Assembly (NCBI RefSeq): GCF_007673775.1 | Contig: NZ_VEAF01000003.1 | Coordinates: forward strand, 310,001-374,000 | Length of the DNA: 64,000 nucleotides | Direction: 5' to 3' | Origin: Curtobacterium sp. 9128 | Lineage (GTDB): Bacteria; Actinomycetota; Actinomycetes; Actinomycetales; Microbacteriaceae | Part shown: piece after piece, positions 50,888 to 60,124 of the stretch | How positions within the stretch are numbered: the first letter of the stretch is position 1 | Layout of the letters: every line of letters starts with the position of its first letter | The notes under the pieces: model-generated | Database searches by the model: none | What the model saw: the letters and a program-made list of their open reading frames with translations, nothing else | Told to the model about the DNA's origin: nothing | Program-made: the position numbers and the translations under genes

Positions 50888-53026
50888 ATGGCCCCGTACG
50901 ACAAGGGCGCGAACTCCCGCGCCTCCGACCGTGTCCGTCACCCGAACGGCACCCCCGCCGCTCGCAGCAACAAGCACCGCGGTTTCCGCGCAGCCGAGCC
51001 GGCCGCTCCGCGTCAGAAGCAGCGCTGGGACGCCGAGGACCGCCGCAATCGCTCGTCGCAGGGAGAGCGCACCGGTCGCCCGAACTGGGAGCCGCGCGAC
51101 GGCGCCCGCTCGTCGTGGGAGCCCCGCGGCGCCGGACGCCCGACGCGTGGTGACGACCGCGCGCCCCGTCGTGAGGACGACCGTGGCGGGCGTCGCTTCG
51201 ACCGCGACGACCGTGCTCCGCGTCGTGACCAGGACGACCGTGCCCCCCGCCGCTTCGACCGCGACGACCGCGCTCCCCGTCGCTTCGACCGTGACGACCG
51301 TGCGCCCCGTCGTGACCAGGACGACCGTGCTCCGCGTCGCTTCGACCGGGACGATCGCGCCCCGCGTCGCTTCGACCGCGACGACCGCGCTCCCCGTCGT
51401 GACCAGGACGATCGTGCCCCGCGTCGCTTCGACCGCGACGACCGCGCTCCGCGTCGCTTCGACCGTGACGACCGCGCTCCCCGTCGTGACCAGGACGATC
51501 GTGCCCCGCGTCGCTTCGACCGGGACGACCGCGCTCCCCGTCGTGACCAGGACGATCGTGCCCCGCGTCGCTTCGACCGCGACGAGCGTGCTCCGCGTCG
51601 TTTCGACCGCGACGAGCGTGCTCCGCGTCGTTTCGACCGCGACGACCGCGCTCCCCGTCGTGACCAGGACGACCGTGCTCCGCGTCGTTTCGACCGCGAC
51701 GACCGCGCTCTCCGTCGTGACCAGGGCGACCACGCCCCCCGCCGCTTCGACCGCGACGACGCCCCGCGCAGGGGGTTCGTCCCGGCCGACGACGTCAAGC
51801 TCGAGAAGCTCCAGGCCGAGGCGACCCTCGCGGCCGACGTCGAGGGTGTGACCTTCGCCGACCTCGGCATCGGCGGCAACATCTCCCGCGCGCTCGGCGA
51901 GCTCGGCGCCACCAGCCCGTTCCCGATCCAGGCGGCGACGATCCCCGACGTGCTCGCCGGCAAGGACGTCCTCGGTCGGGGCCGCACCGGCTCCGGCAAG
52001 ACGATCGCGTTCGGTGCGCCGCTCGTCGAGAAGCTCATGGAGCACGGCGGCGGCACGAAGCGTCGTATGGGCCGTGCCCCGCGCGCGCTCATCCTCGCCC
52101 CGACCCGCGAGCTCGCCCTGCAGATCGACCGCACGGTGCAGCCCATCGCCCGTTCGGTCGGCCTGTTCACGACGCAGATCTACGGCGGCGTGCCCTACGG
52201 CCGTCAGGAGGGTGCACTCGAGCGCGGCGTCGACATCATCGTCGGTACCCCCGGTCGCGTGCAGGACCTCATGAACAAGGGCAAGCTCGACCTCAGCGAG
52301 GTCGTCATCTCCGTGCTCGACGAGGCCGACCACATGTGCGACCTCGGGTTCCTCGAGCCCGTCCAGGAGATCCTCGAGGCGACCGCCCAGGTCACCCCGC
52401 AGGGCGACCGTGCCCAGAAGCTGCTCTTCAGCGCGACGCTCGACACCCAGGTGGCGGCCCTCGTCGAGCAGTTCCTGCACGAGCCGAGCGTGCACGAGGT
52501 CGCCGGCGAGGACCAGGCGTCCTCGACGATCGACCACCGGGTGCTCGTGGTCGAGCAGCGTCAGAAGGACCAGCTGCTCGAGGAGCTCGTCGCCGGTTCC
52601 GGCAAGACGATCGTCTTCGCCCGCACCCGCGCCTACGCCGAGCGGCTCGCCGACCAGTTCGAGGACGCCGGCATCCGTGCCACGTCGCTGCACGGCGACC
52701 TGAACCAGTCGCGGCGCACGCGCAACCTGCAGCTCCTCACGAGCGGTCGGGTCAACGTGCTCGTCGCCACCGACGTCGCCGCCCGCGGCATCCACGTCGA
52801 CGACGTCTCGCTCGTCGTGCAGGCCGATGCGCCGGACGACTACAAGGCGTACATGCACCGCTCGGGCCGGACGGGTCGTGCGGGCAAGGAGGGCACCGTC
52901 GTGACGATCGTCCCCCGCGGTCGCGTGCGCAAGATCGAGGGCATCCTCGAGCGCGCCGAGATCGAGGCGGACCTCGTCCAGGCCGCGCCCGGCGACGGCA
53001 TCGTCGCGGAGCTCGCCGCGCGCTGA
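50888..53026 (+). CDS. DEAD-box RNA helicase with N-terminal RDD-rich repeat domain
   Basis: A 712-residue helicase. Residues 89-294 are about 21 tandem units of DDRAPRRFDR (10 residues) or DDRAPRRDQ (9 residues), a highly charged low-complexity region. The helicase core follows: Q motif FPIQAATIPD, motif I GRTGSGKT (365-372), Ia PTRELALQ, Ib TPGR, motif II DEAD (478-481), III SAT, V TDVAARGIH and VI HRSGRTGRAG (657-666). It unwinds RNA in ribosome assembly or decay. RGG/RDD-type repeats usually lie C-terminal, so the N-terminal position is notable. Confidence 0.94.
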   Translation: MAPYDKGANSRASDRVRHPNGTPAARSNKHRGFRAAEPAAPRQKQRWDAEDRRNRSSQGERTGRPNWEPRDGARSSWEPRGAGRPTRGDDRAPRREDDRGGRRFDRDDRAPRRDQDDRAPRRFDRDDRAPRRFDRDDRAPRRDQDDRAPRRFDRDDRAPRRFDRDDRAPRRDQDDRAPRRFDRDDRAPRRFDRDDRAPRRDQDDRAPRRFDRDDRAPRRDQDDRAPRRFDRDERAPRRFDRDERAPRRFDRDDRAPRRDQDDRAPRRFDRDDRALRRDQGDHAPRRFDRDDAPRRGFVPADDVKLEKLQAEATLAADVEGVTFADLGIGGNISRALGELGATSPFPIQAATIPDVLAGKDVLGRGRTGSGKTIAFGAPLVEKLMEHGGGTKRRMGRAPRALILAPTRELALQIDRTVQPIARSVGLFTTQIYGGVPYGRQEGALERGVDIIVGTPGRVQDLMNKGKLDLSEVVISVLDEADHMCDLGFLEPVQEILEATAQVTPQGDRAQKLLFSATLDTQVAALVEQFLHEPSVHEVAGEDQASSTIDHRVLVVEQRQKDQLLEELVAGSGKTIVFARTRAYAERLADQFEDAGIRATSLHGDLNQSRRTRNLQLLTSGRVNVLVATDVAARGIHVDDVSLVVQADAPDDYKAYMHRSGRTGRAGKEGTVVTIVPRGRVRKIEGILERAEIEADLVQAAPGDGIVAELAAR
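51152..51770 (+). repeat. 27/30-bp coding tandem repeat, about 21 units
   Basis: Alternating 30-nt and 27-nt units encode DDRAPRRFDR and DDRAPRRDQ. A three-unit super-repeat (9+10+10 residues) recurs about four times in the first half. High identity between distant units suggests recent expansion or homogenisation. The antisense frame is also open throughout as a by-product. Confidence 0.93.
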
Positions 53027-53044
53027 TCGCGGAGCGACCACCTG

Positions 53045-53090
53045 ACGGACTGGAGGCCCGGTGCCAGCTGGCACCGGGCCTCCAGTCCGT
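53045..53090. terminator. 46-bp perfect palindrome between convergent genes
   Basis: Positions 53045-53067 and 53068-53090 are exact reverse complements. The inner part, ACTGGAGGCCCGG to CAGCTG, is shared almost base for base with 31582-31621. It lies 18 nt after the helicase stop and 27 nt before the DinB stop. Confidence 0.87.
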
Positions 53091-53117
53091 CCACGGTCGC
53101 GTCGGGACCGGACGTGC

Positions 53118-53627
53118 TCAGCGGTTGAAGAAGAGCAGTCCCCGGACGTAGCCGGCCTGGCCGGCGTGCTGCGTGCAGTCGTTGAGGATGCTCACGAGCC
53201 GCGCCCCCGCCGTGACGGGCGGGTCCCAGGCGTCGTCGACCACGGTGTCGAGGGCGTCGGGGCCGAGCGTGCGTAGGTGGGCGACGGTGCGTTCGTGCAC
53301 GGCGTCGAGGTAGCCGGTGAGCAACGTGGCCGATGCGCGGACCCGGCCGACGTCCTCGCGGGACATCCCGTAACCGAGCGCGTCGGCGGAGAACGGCAGG
53401 TCGAAGCGGTCGTACCAGCCGTCGGCGGTCCAGACCTGCTCGGTCCCCGCGAGGTCGGCGACCTGGACGTCCTGTCCGCGCGCGATGTGCCACGCGAGCC
53501 AGGCGAGCGTGTTCGCTCCGGCCGCCGGGCGGGAGGCGAGCTGGTCCTCGGAGAGCCCGTCGACGGCGCTCCTGACCGTCGACGGGATCCGGGCGAAGGC
53601 TTCGATGAGGACGTCGGAAGGGGTCAT
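53118..53627 (-). CDS. DinB family protein (mycothiol-transferase-like fold)
   Basis: A 169-residue four-helix DinB/DUF664 protein. Metal-binding-type histidines are in LAWLAWHIARGQD and CTQHAGQAGYVRGLL. Actinobacterial members act as mycothiol-dependent S-transferases, which fits this organism. TAGGTT lies exactly 6 nt before the ATG, suggesting a leaderless mRNA. The upstream MarR gene runs in the same direction 25 nt away. Confidence 0.85.
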   Translation of the reverse strand: MTPSDVLIEAFARIPSTVRSAVDGLSEDQLASRPAAGANTLAWLAWHIARGQDVQVADLAGTEQVWTADGWYDRFDLPFSADALGYGMSREDVGRVRASATLLTGYLDAVHERTVAHLRTLGPDALDTVVDDAWDPPVTAGARLVSILNDCTQHAGQAGYVRGLLFFNR

Positions 53628-53652
53628 GCCCCGAACCTACGCCCGACCGGAG

Positions 53653-54150
53653 TCACTGCCGCCGACGGGTGGTGGAGGCGCGTGCGCGGCCGGCTGGTGA
53701 ACGTCGTCCGAGGGCATCGCCGAGTCGGACGAGCGCCTCGGCGAGGGACGCTCGCTCCGTCTCGGGCACGGCTTCGCCGAACGACGCGGCGTAGAGCGCG
53801 CCGATCTCCTGCGCGACGGCGTCGCCTGATCGGGTGAGGTGGAGGAGGACACTCCTCCGGTCGTCGGGGTTCGGACGTCGCTCGATGTGCCCGCGGTCCT
53901 CCAGCCGGTCGATGAGCGACGTCATCGCGCCGGTCGAGAGCTCGAGGTGCTCGCCGGCCTGACCCGGTGTGACCCCGGCCCCGCCCGCTGCGGCGAGGAA
54001 GAACACGAACCGGCTGTCCGTCGCGTGCAGTCCTCGGGCGGTGCTCTCGTGGTGCAGCACCCGGGCGTGCTGGATCTGCAGGTGCCGGAACGCCGTGACG
54101 AGCTGGACGACGTCCGTGTCCGTCGGCGCCGGTGCGGTCATGCTGCTCAT
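53653..54150 (-). CDS. MarR family transcriptional regulator
   Basis: A 165-residue MarR protein: HATDSRFVFFLAAAGGAGVTPGQAGEHLELSTGAMTSLIDRLEDRGHIERRPNPDDRRSVLLHLT is the winged helix with its DDRRS wing. It is the likely repressor of itself at the operator 54159-54177. ATG 54150 lies 6 nt after a GATACT hexamer that overlaps that operator; GTG 54153 is the alternative. DinB follows after 25 nt. Confidence 0.9.
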   Translation of the reverse strand: MSSMTAPAPTDTDVVQLVTAFRHLQIQHARVLHHESTARGLHATDSRFVFFLAAAGGAGVTPGQAGEHLELSTGAMTSLIDRLEDRGHIERRPNPDDRRSVLLHLTRSGDAVAQEIGALYAASFGEAVPETERASLAEALVRLGDALGRRSPAGRARASTTRRRQ

Positions 54151-54158
54151 CACACAAG

Positions 54159-54177
54159 TATCTCAATGGTTGAGATA
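54159..54177. promoter_or_regulatory. MarR operator TATCTCAA-TGG-TTGAGATA
   Basis: A perfect 8-bp inverted repeat with 3-nt spacer, AT-rich in a GC-rich genome. It overlaps the -10-like GATACT region on the minus strand, the classic position for MarR autoregulation. The plus-strand sbcD promoter lies 80 nt away and is probably outside its reach. Confidence 0.8.
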
Positions 54178-54269
54178 GTTGGGCAAGTCCGCGGAGCGGT
54201 GTCCCAGGTTGTCCACAGGAGCCCGCGGGGTGCCCTGGGATGTCCGAGGACGGCGCTACCGTGGCGGGC

Positions 54270-55439
54270 ATGCGCATCCTGCACACCGGCGACTGGCACC
54301 TGGGCCGGACGCTGCTCGGCGCCGATCTGCTCGAGCACCAGGCGGCCTTCCTCGACCACCTGGTCGGGGTCGTCGTGCAGCGGTCGGTCGACCTCGTGGT
54401 GATCGCTGGCGACGTCTACGACCGTGCCATCCCGCCGGTCGACGCCGTGCGCATGCTCTCCACCGTGCTCGAACGGCTCGCGGCCGTCGCCACGGTCGTC
54501 GTGACGCCGGGCAACCACGACTCGGCGGCCCGACTCGGGTTCGGGTCCGCGGTCATGAACGAGCGCGTCCGGATCCTCGCCGAACCGACCAGGGTCGGCG
54601 ATCCCGTCCTCGTCGACGACCCGGACGGGCAGGTGGCCGTCTACGGCATCCCGTACCTGCAGCCCGACATGGTGCGGCACGCCCTCGCCCCGGTCCCCGA
54701 CGAGCCGCTCGCGCGCTCGCACCACGCCGTCGTCGGCGCCGCGATGGACCGCATCCGTGCGGACCTCGGTCGACGTCCAGGGGCCCGCAGCGTGGTCGTC
54801 GCGCACGCCTTCGTCGGCGGAGCCGAGCCGAGCGACAGCGAGCAGGACATCCGGGTCGGCGGGGTCGACCGTGTGGCCGAGTCCGCGTTCGACGGCGTCG
54901 ACTACGTCGCCCTCGGGCACCTGCACGGGCCGCAGCGGGTCGGCGGCTCGGACCGGATCCGCTACGCCGGGTCGCCGCTGGCGTTCTCCTTCGGGGAGCG
55001 CAACCACACCAAGTCGGTGACCCTCGTCGACCTCGATGCCTCCGGTGCGGTGACCGTGGAACTCCTGCCGACGCCGGTGCCCCGCCGTCTCGTCGACGTC
55101 CGCGGCACCATCGACGCCATCGAGTCCGGCCTCGGCGCCGAGGACGCCGATGCCTGGGTCCGCGTCGCCGTCACCGACACGGTGCATCCCGAGCGCATGT
55201 ACGCCAGGGTGAAGGACCACTTCCCGCACGCGCTGGCGATCACCCACGAGCCCGCCGATGCCCCCACACACTCCGCCTCGCGGACGGTGACCGCCACGTC
55301 CGACCCGGTCGAGGTCGCAGCCGACTTCGTGACCTTCGCCACCGGTGCCGCCCCCTCGGACGACGAACTCCTCGTCCTGCGCGACGCGTACGAAGCCGCG
55401 GCCGCGACGATGTCCGACCACGACCGGACGGCGCACTGA
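54270..55439 (+). CDS. sbcD: DNA repair exonuclease SbcCD, SbcD (Mre11-like) subunit
   Basis: The nuclease subunit of SbcCD, which opens hairpins and processes DNA ends. Five metallophosphatase motifs are seen: GDWHLG (Asp8, His10), GDVYDR (Asp48), GNHDS (Asn82-His83-Asp84), VVVAHAF and GHLHGP. The product is 389 residues. TACCGT ends 7 nt before the ATG with no clear ribosome site, so a leaderless mRNA is possible. The stop overlaps the sbcC start (TGATG). Confidence 0.94.
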   Translation: MRILHTGDWHLGRTLLGADLLEHQAAFLDHLVGVVVQRSVDLVVIAGDVYDRAIPPVDAVRMLSTVLERLAAVATVVVTPGNHDSAARLGFGSAVMNERVRILAEPTRVGDPVLVDDPDGQVAVYGIPYLQPDMVRHALAPVPDEPLARSHHAVVGAAMDRIRADLGRRPGARSVVVAHAFVGGAEPSDSEQDIRVGGVDRVAESAFDGVDYVALGHLHGPQRVGGSDRIRYAGSPLAFSFGERNHTKSVTLVDLDASGAVTVELLPTPVPRRLVDVRGTIDAIESGLGAEDADAWVRVAVTDTVHPERMYARVKDHFPHALAITHEPADAPTHSASRTVTATSDPVEVAADFVTFATGAAPSDDELLVLRDAYEAAAATMSDHDRTAH

Positions 55440-58400
55440 TGTACCTGCACCACCTCGAGCTCCGAGCGATCGGCCCCTACCCGGACCTCGTGTCGATCGA
55501 CTTCGCCGCCCTCGCCGCATCCGGGGTGTTCCTGCTCGAGGGACCCACGGGGTCGGGCAAGTCGACCATCATCGACGCGGTCGTGTTCGCGCTCTACGGT
55601 GGACTCGCCGGCTCCGACGCCAGCAGTGACCGGTTGCACAGCCAGCACGCCGACCCCTCCGTCGAGCCGTTCGTCGAGCTCGTGTTCGAGACGAGCGCCG
55701 GTGTGTTCCGCGTCCGACGACGTCCGGCGCACGACCGCCCGAAGAAGAAGGGCGGTGGAACGACGCGCGAACAGGCCGCCGCACAGCTGCACCGCCTGTC
55801 CAGCCCGGGTGACACCGTCGGCGAACCCGTGTCCGCCCGCGCGCAGGAGGTCGGTGTCGAGGTCGCCCGCATCGTCGGGCTCGACCGTGCGCAGTTCCTG
55901 CAGACCGTGGTGCTGCCGCAGGGCGAGTTCGCCCGCTTCCTGAAGTCCCCGGGAGAAGACCGTCGGAAGCTCCTGCAGTCCCTGTTCGGTACCGAGATCT
56001 ACGACCGCACGGCTGACGAGCTCGCCGCGCGACGCCGGGCCGCCGCGGCAGAGGTCGACGCCGCCGACGACCGCGTCCGCGATGCCATGGCCCGGTTCGC
56101 CGAGGCGTCCGGGCGACCCGACGTCGCCGAAGCCGACGTCGCTGCCGTCACGACGACCCTCCGGAGCGCGGCGGACTCGGCGGCGGAGGCCCGGGCCGCG
56201 GCCGTCGTCGCCGCACAGACCGCCGCCGAGCACGAGCAGGTGGTCGTGCAGCGCCTCGCAGCACTCGAGCGTCGTCGTGCGCTCCTCCGGCGGTCCGCCG
56301 CGCTCGACGACCAGGCGGAAGTGGTCGCCGACGCCCGCGCTCGGCTCGCGCTCGGCGAGCGTGCGGCACGGGTCGCGGTCGTCGCCGACGGACTGGACGC
56401 CGCACGGACCCGCGCACAGGCGGCCGCCGACCGCCTGGCGATGCTGCGTCGCGCACATGACCTCGACGTCGAGGACGCGGCTGCTGCCCGCGAACGACTC
56501 GTCGGCACCGTCGGCGCGGTGCGGCACCTGGTGCCCGTGGCCGACGGACTGCCGGGCCGTCGTCGCGCGATCGAGGCTGCGCGCACCGACGCCGAGACGC
56601 TCCGGTCCCGGTTGGCGGAGCTCGACGTGCTGCTCGAGGCACGGCCCGCCGAGCGCGCGCACATCGTCGAGGCCGCCCGAGTCGCCGCGGGGATCGCTGG
56701 CGACGCCGAGGCCGCTCGTCATGAGGCCGACGCCGTGCGTGAGCTCCGTCGTCTCGTCGCCGACCTCGCGGCGGTGCGGCAGCGCGTCGACGAGGCCAGC
56801 GCGGCGGTCGCGACGGCGCGCTCGGCAGCCCACGATGCCCTCACGACCGAGCAGCAGCTCCGGGAACGTCGGATCGCGGGACTCGCTGGCGAGCTCGGGC
56901 AGGCGCTCGAGCCCGGCGATCCCTGCCCGGTCTGCGGCTCGTCGACGCACCCCGCGGTCGCCACCCCGCAGGACGACCACCCGACCCCGGCGCAGATCGC
57001 CGCTGCCGCTGCCGCCGCTCACCGCGCCGACGAGTCCCTCGCCGATGCCGCCACCACCCTCGCGGTCGAGCGCGCGGAGCTGGACCGCCTCGCCGCAGCG
57101 GTCGGCACCGTCGACGCGGCCGAGCTCGACCGTCGCCAGATGCTCGCGGACGACCGACTCCGTGCTGCCAGCGCCGCCGCGACCGCGGTCGCCGAGCGCG
57201 AGCGCGAACGGGCCGCACACGACGAGGCCACCCGCGCGCTGGAGCAGCAGCGCAACGAGGTCGATGCCCGGTGGCAGGTGCTCCTCGCGACGACCGACGC
57301 CGAGGCCGAACGGATCGCGCAGGACACGGCGGCGGTGGCGGACGCACTCGCTTCGCTGACGGAGCACCTCGCCGGCGTTCCCGAGGCCCGCGGTGCTGCC
57401 GCGGAACTCGGTGCTCCTGCGGATCCCGGTGCTTCTGCGAACCGCGATGCTCCTGCGGACCTCGGCGCAGCAGTGGCGGAGCTCGACCGGCGGGCCGAGG
57501 CACTCCGGACGATCGCCGATGCCGCGGCGCAGGTCTCCGCGACGAGAACGGCCGTCGCCGAGCGGCAGGCCGAGGTCGACGTCGTGGTCGCCGGGACGGG
57601 GTTCCCGGACGTCCCGGCAGCGCGTGCGGCCGTGCTCGACGCCGACGAGGCCGCGCGCCTCCGTGCCACCGTCGACGCTGCCGACCGGGAGCGGGCCGTC
57701 GTGGAAGCCGGACTCGCCGAGCCCGCGGTCGTCCGGGCTGCCGAGGACGACGCCGCGGAGGACGGCACCGCCAGCCTCGACCTCGACGGCGCGCGGGCAG
57801 CGCTGGCGCGGACCACCGATGCGCTCGACGCCGCGACCCGGACCGCGGCGACGGCTGCCGACCGGGCCGAGGCCGCCGAGCGGTGTGCGGGGGACCTCGC
57901 GCGGGCACTCGCGGCGCGTGCGGCCACGTCCGCGCGCAGCCGAGCCGTGGTGCGGCTGGCGGACATCGCCGCCGCGGCGCCGGGACACAACCCGACCGGC
58001 ATCACCCTCGGCACCTACGTGCTCATGCGCCGCTTCGAGGACGTCGTGGCCGCGGCGAACGACCGACTCCGAACGATGCTCGGCGGCCGGTTCACCCTCG
58101 AGACCTCCGACGAGCGCGAGACCGGTGCCCGAGCCCGGCGAACGGGACTCGCCCTCGCCGTCCGTGACCACGCCACCGACACCACCCGCGACCCGCGGAG
58201 CCTCTCGGGCGGTGAGACCTTCACGTTCTCGCTGTGCCTGGCGCTCGGACTCGCCGACGTCGTCCAGGCCGAAGCCGGCGGTGTCTCGCTCGGCACGCTC
58301 TTCGTGGACGAGGGGTTCGGGACGCTCGACCCGGAGACCCTCGACGACGTCATCGGGCAGCTGACCAAGCTCACCGCGGGTGGTCGGCAGGTCGGCATCG

Positions 58401-58495
58401 TCAGCCACGTCGAGGAGCTCAAGCAGCGGATCCCGGAGCGCATCGCCGTGCGTCGGGCCCCCGGCGGTGGCTCACTCGTGCACACGACGGTCTGA
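55439..58495 (+). CDS. sbcC: DNA repair ATPase SbcC (Rad50-like)
   Basis: A 1018-residue SMC-like ATPase partner of SbcD. Walker A is GPTGSGKST (35-43). Two long Ala/Arg/Glu coiled coils flank the zinc hook CPVC (496-499). The ABC signature SLSGGE is 921-926 and Walker B LFVDEGFGTLD has Asp957-Glu958. The start codon shares one base with the sbcD stop, so translation is coupled. SbcCD cleaves long palindromic hairpins, notable in a region rich in perfect palindromes. Confidence 0.95.
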   Translation: MYLHHLELRAIGPYPDLVSIDFAALAASGVFLLEGPTGSGKSTIIDAVVFALYGGLAGSDASSDRLHSQHADPSVEPFVELVFETSAGVFRVRRRPAHDRPKKKGGGTTREQAAAQLHRLSSPGDTVGEPVSARAQEVGVEVARIVGLDRAQFLQTVVLPQGEFARFLKSPGEDRRKLLQSLFGTEIYDRTADELAARRRAAAAEVDAADDRVRDAMARFAEASGRPDVAEADVAAVTTTLRSAADSAAEARAAAVVAAQTAAEHEQVVVQRLAALERRRALLRRSAALDDQAEVVADARARLALGERAARVAVVADGLDAARTRAQAAADRLAMLRRAHDLDVEDAAAARERLVGTVGAVRHLVPVADGLPGRRRAIEAARTDAETLRSRLAELDVLLEARPAERAHIVEAARVAAGIAGDAEAARHEADAVRELRRLVADLAAVRQRVDEASAAVATARSAAHDALTTEQQLRERRIAGLAGELGQALEPGDPCPVCGSSTHPAVATPQDDHPTPAQIAAAAAAAHRADESLADAATTLAVERAELDRLAAAVGTVDAAELDRRQMLADDRLRAASAAATAVAERERERAAHDEATRALEQQRNEVDARWQVLLATTDAEAERIAQDTAAVADALASLTEHLAGVPEARGAAAELGAPADPGASANRDAPADLGAAVAELDRRAEALRTIADAAAQVSATRTAVAERQAEVDVVVAGTGFPDVPAARAAVLDADEAARLRATVDAADRERAVVEAGLAEPAVVRAAEDDAAEDGTASLDLDGARAALARTTDALDAATRTAATAADRAEAAERCAGDLARALAARAATSARSRAVVRLADIAAAAPGHNPTGITLGTYVLMRRFEDVVAAANDRLRTMLGGRFTLETSDERETGARARRTGLALAVRDHATDTTRDPRSLSGGETFTFSLCLALGLADVVQAEAGGVSLGTLFVDEGFGTLDPETLDDVIGQLTKLTAGGRQVGIVSHVEELKQRIPERIAVRRAPGGGSLVHTTV

Positions 58496-58546
58496 CCGCA
58501 GGCCGCACCCCACCCCACCTCCTCCGGCGCCGCCGGCCGCCCGGGA

Positions 58547-59018
58547 GCACCGTGCGGAGTTGGGCGGGGGCGTCGCCCGTCTCCTGCAGCCCCTCCGTCG
58601 CACCGTGCGCAGTTGTTCGCGCGGCATCGCCCCGTGCCCCGTTGGTCGCCTGGTGCCGCGTCGTAGCGGGGCACCGAGCGGTCAACCTCGCACGGGGCGC
58701 TGACGGCGCACGGTGCGGTGCTGTGCGAGACGGTCATCGGCGCACCGTGCGGTGTTGCGCAGGACGGCCACGGACGCGCGGAGCCCTGACTGCGCGCACC
58801 GTGCGGAGTTGGACGGGGGCGTTGCCCGTCTCACCTGCAGCCCCTCCGTCGCACCGTGCGCAGATGTTCGCGCGGCGACGCTCCGTGCCGAGTTGGTCGC
58901 CTGGTGCCGCGTCGTAGCGGGGCACCGGGCGGTCAACCTCGCACGCGGCGCTGACGGCGCACGGTGCGGTGCGGTGCTGTGCGAGACGGTCATCGGCGCA
59001 CGGCGCACCGTGCCGAGG
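58547..59018. repeat. 250-bp tandem duplication in a GCACGGTGCGG repeat region
   Basis: Two copies of about 220 bp begin at 58548 and 58797, each starting CACCGTGCGGAGTTGG and containing TGCAGCCCCTCCGTCGCACC, TTGGTCGCCTGGTGCCGCG and GTGCGAGACGGTCATCGGCG. GCACCGTGC or GCACGGTGC occurs about ten times. The region shares motifs with 6141-6535 and also lies between convergent genes (sbcC and the small sortase partner). No promoter or credible ORF; the 527-bp gap holds only these repeats. Confidence 0.82.
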
Positions 59019-59022
59019 GCGG

Positions 59023-59205
59023 TCAGGGCGTGGGAGCCGTGGACGTGTCGACGGTGCCGTCGGGTGGGGGGAGGATGTCGGCGGCGATCCAGGGGAAGAC
59101 CCAGGTGAAGAGGGCGTACGTGATCGCGGCGAGGAGGATGACGAGTTCGAGGACCTTGAGGGCGGTGGGTCCGGGGAGGGCGCGCCAGACGAGGGGGAAG
59201 ATCAC
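59023..59205 (-). CDS. Small single-helix membrane protein after the sortase
   Basis: A 60-residue protein with one long hydrophobic segment, ALKVLELVILLAAITYALFTWVFPWIA, and a short extracellular-type tail DILPPPDGTVDTSTAP. The GTG start overlaps the sortase stop (GTGA). Such small proteins commonly follow class E sortases in actinobacteria; function unknown. Confidence 0.75.
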   Translation of the reverse strand: MIFPLVWRALPGPTALKVLELVILLAAITYALFTWVFPWIAADILPPPDGTVDTSTAPTP

Positions 59206-60014
59206 GAGGGGGTCTCCGAGAGTTCCTTGGGGGTGCCGTCGGCGGCTTGCATCCAGTAGTCGAGTTTGGCGTGGACGATGTAGCGCTGTTTGGCGGACCA
59301 CATCGGGTGGCAGGCGGTGAGGGTGAGCCAGCGGTCGTTCGTGGTGGGGGTGACGCCGGGCTGGTTGGGGACGGGGGCGATGGTCTCGATGTGGTCGGGG
59401 GTGACGATCTGGCTGTCGGTGACCTTGTAGACGTACCAGACGTCGAAGTCCTTGGCGGTGTCGGTGACGCGGACGACGATGCTGTCGTCGGTTTTGAGCT
59501 CGGCGATCTGGTTGAGGGGTTTGCCGTAGGTGACGCGGTGTCCGGCGACGGCGAAGTTGCCTTCGGAGCCGGGCATCGCGGTGTCCTGGTAGTGACCGAG
59601 GCCGATGGTGTTCAGCACCTTCTCGCGGTCGGTGCCCTCGCCGATCGGCTGGTCGTACCCGGAACCGAAGCGCGGGATCTGCATCGTGCCGAAGACGTCC
59701 GACACCGCCGGCGGTTCTGCCAGGACCGGCGCTGCGCCACGGTGCTCGGTACCGACGATCTTCTTCGGCTCGGGCTGCGCGAGGTCCTGCACGAGTGCGG
59801 CCTGGTGGTTGTTCGCCACCACGTCCGTCCACCACGCCGTCCAGACGACGTAGAGACCCGTCCCGGCGCCGGCGATGATGAGCAACTCCGCGATGAGCGA
59901 GACGATCGCGCCCCCGACGGTCTGGCGCGGGCGCGGCTTCCGCTCGCGGTCGCCACGGCCCGCACGGTCGTCCTCGGCGCGGTGGCGCGAGGGAAGGGTT
60001 TCGTGTGCAGTCAC
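59202..60014 (-). CDS. Class E sortase
   Basis: A 270-residue membrane-anchored transpeptidase that attaches LAxTG-type proteins to the cell wall. One signal-anchor helix (36-60) follows a charged N-terminus. The catalytic triad is His159 (VAGHRVTYG), Cys235 (LTLTACHP) and Arg244 (QRYIVHA). The TLTACHP signature is typical of class E. GTG 60014 has GGGAG just upstream. A likely substrate, ending in LAFTG, is encoded at 2-1330. Confidence 0.93.
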   Translation of the reverse strand: MTAHETLPSRHRAEDDRAGRGDRERKPRPRQTVGGAIVSLIAELLIIAGAGTGLYVVWTAWWTDVVANNHQAALVQDLAQPEPKKIVGTEHRGAAPVLAEPPAVSDVFGTMQIPRFGSGYDQPIGEGTDREKVLNTIGLGHYQDTAMPGSEGNFAVAGHRVTYGKPLNQIAELKTDDSIVVRVTDTAKDFDVWYVYKVTDSQIVTPDHIETIAPVPNQPGVTPTTNDRWLTLTACHPMWSAKQRYIVHAKLDYWMQAADGTPKELSETPS

Positions 60015-60124
60015 GTGACTCCCGATCCGGCAGAGTGAGCGATCGTCGTTGGTGGGCGACGGTCAGGTCTATCAGACCACGTCGACGCCCCGGTGACGAG
60101 CGTGTCCGCCGATACTGTGGAGAC

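Noticed and set aside
50420-53074. An 884-codon open frame on the minus strand, antisense to the DEAD-box helicase
   Set aside because: It is opened by the coding repeats: antisense of the RDD repeats reads VVAVETTRST-like low complexity. It has no ribosome site or family, while the plus frame has every helicase motif.
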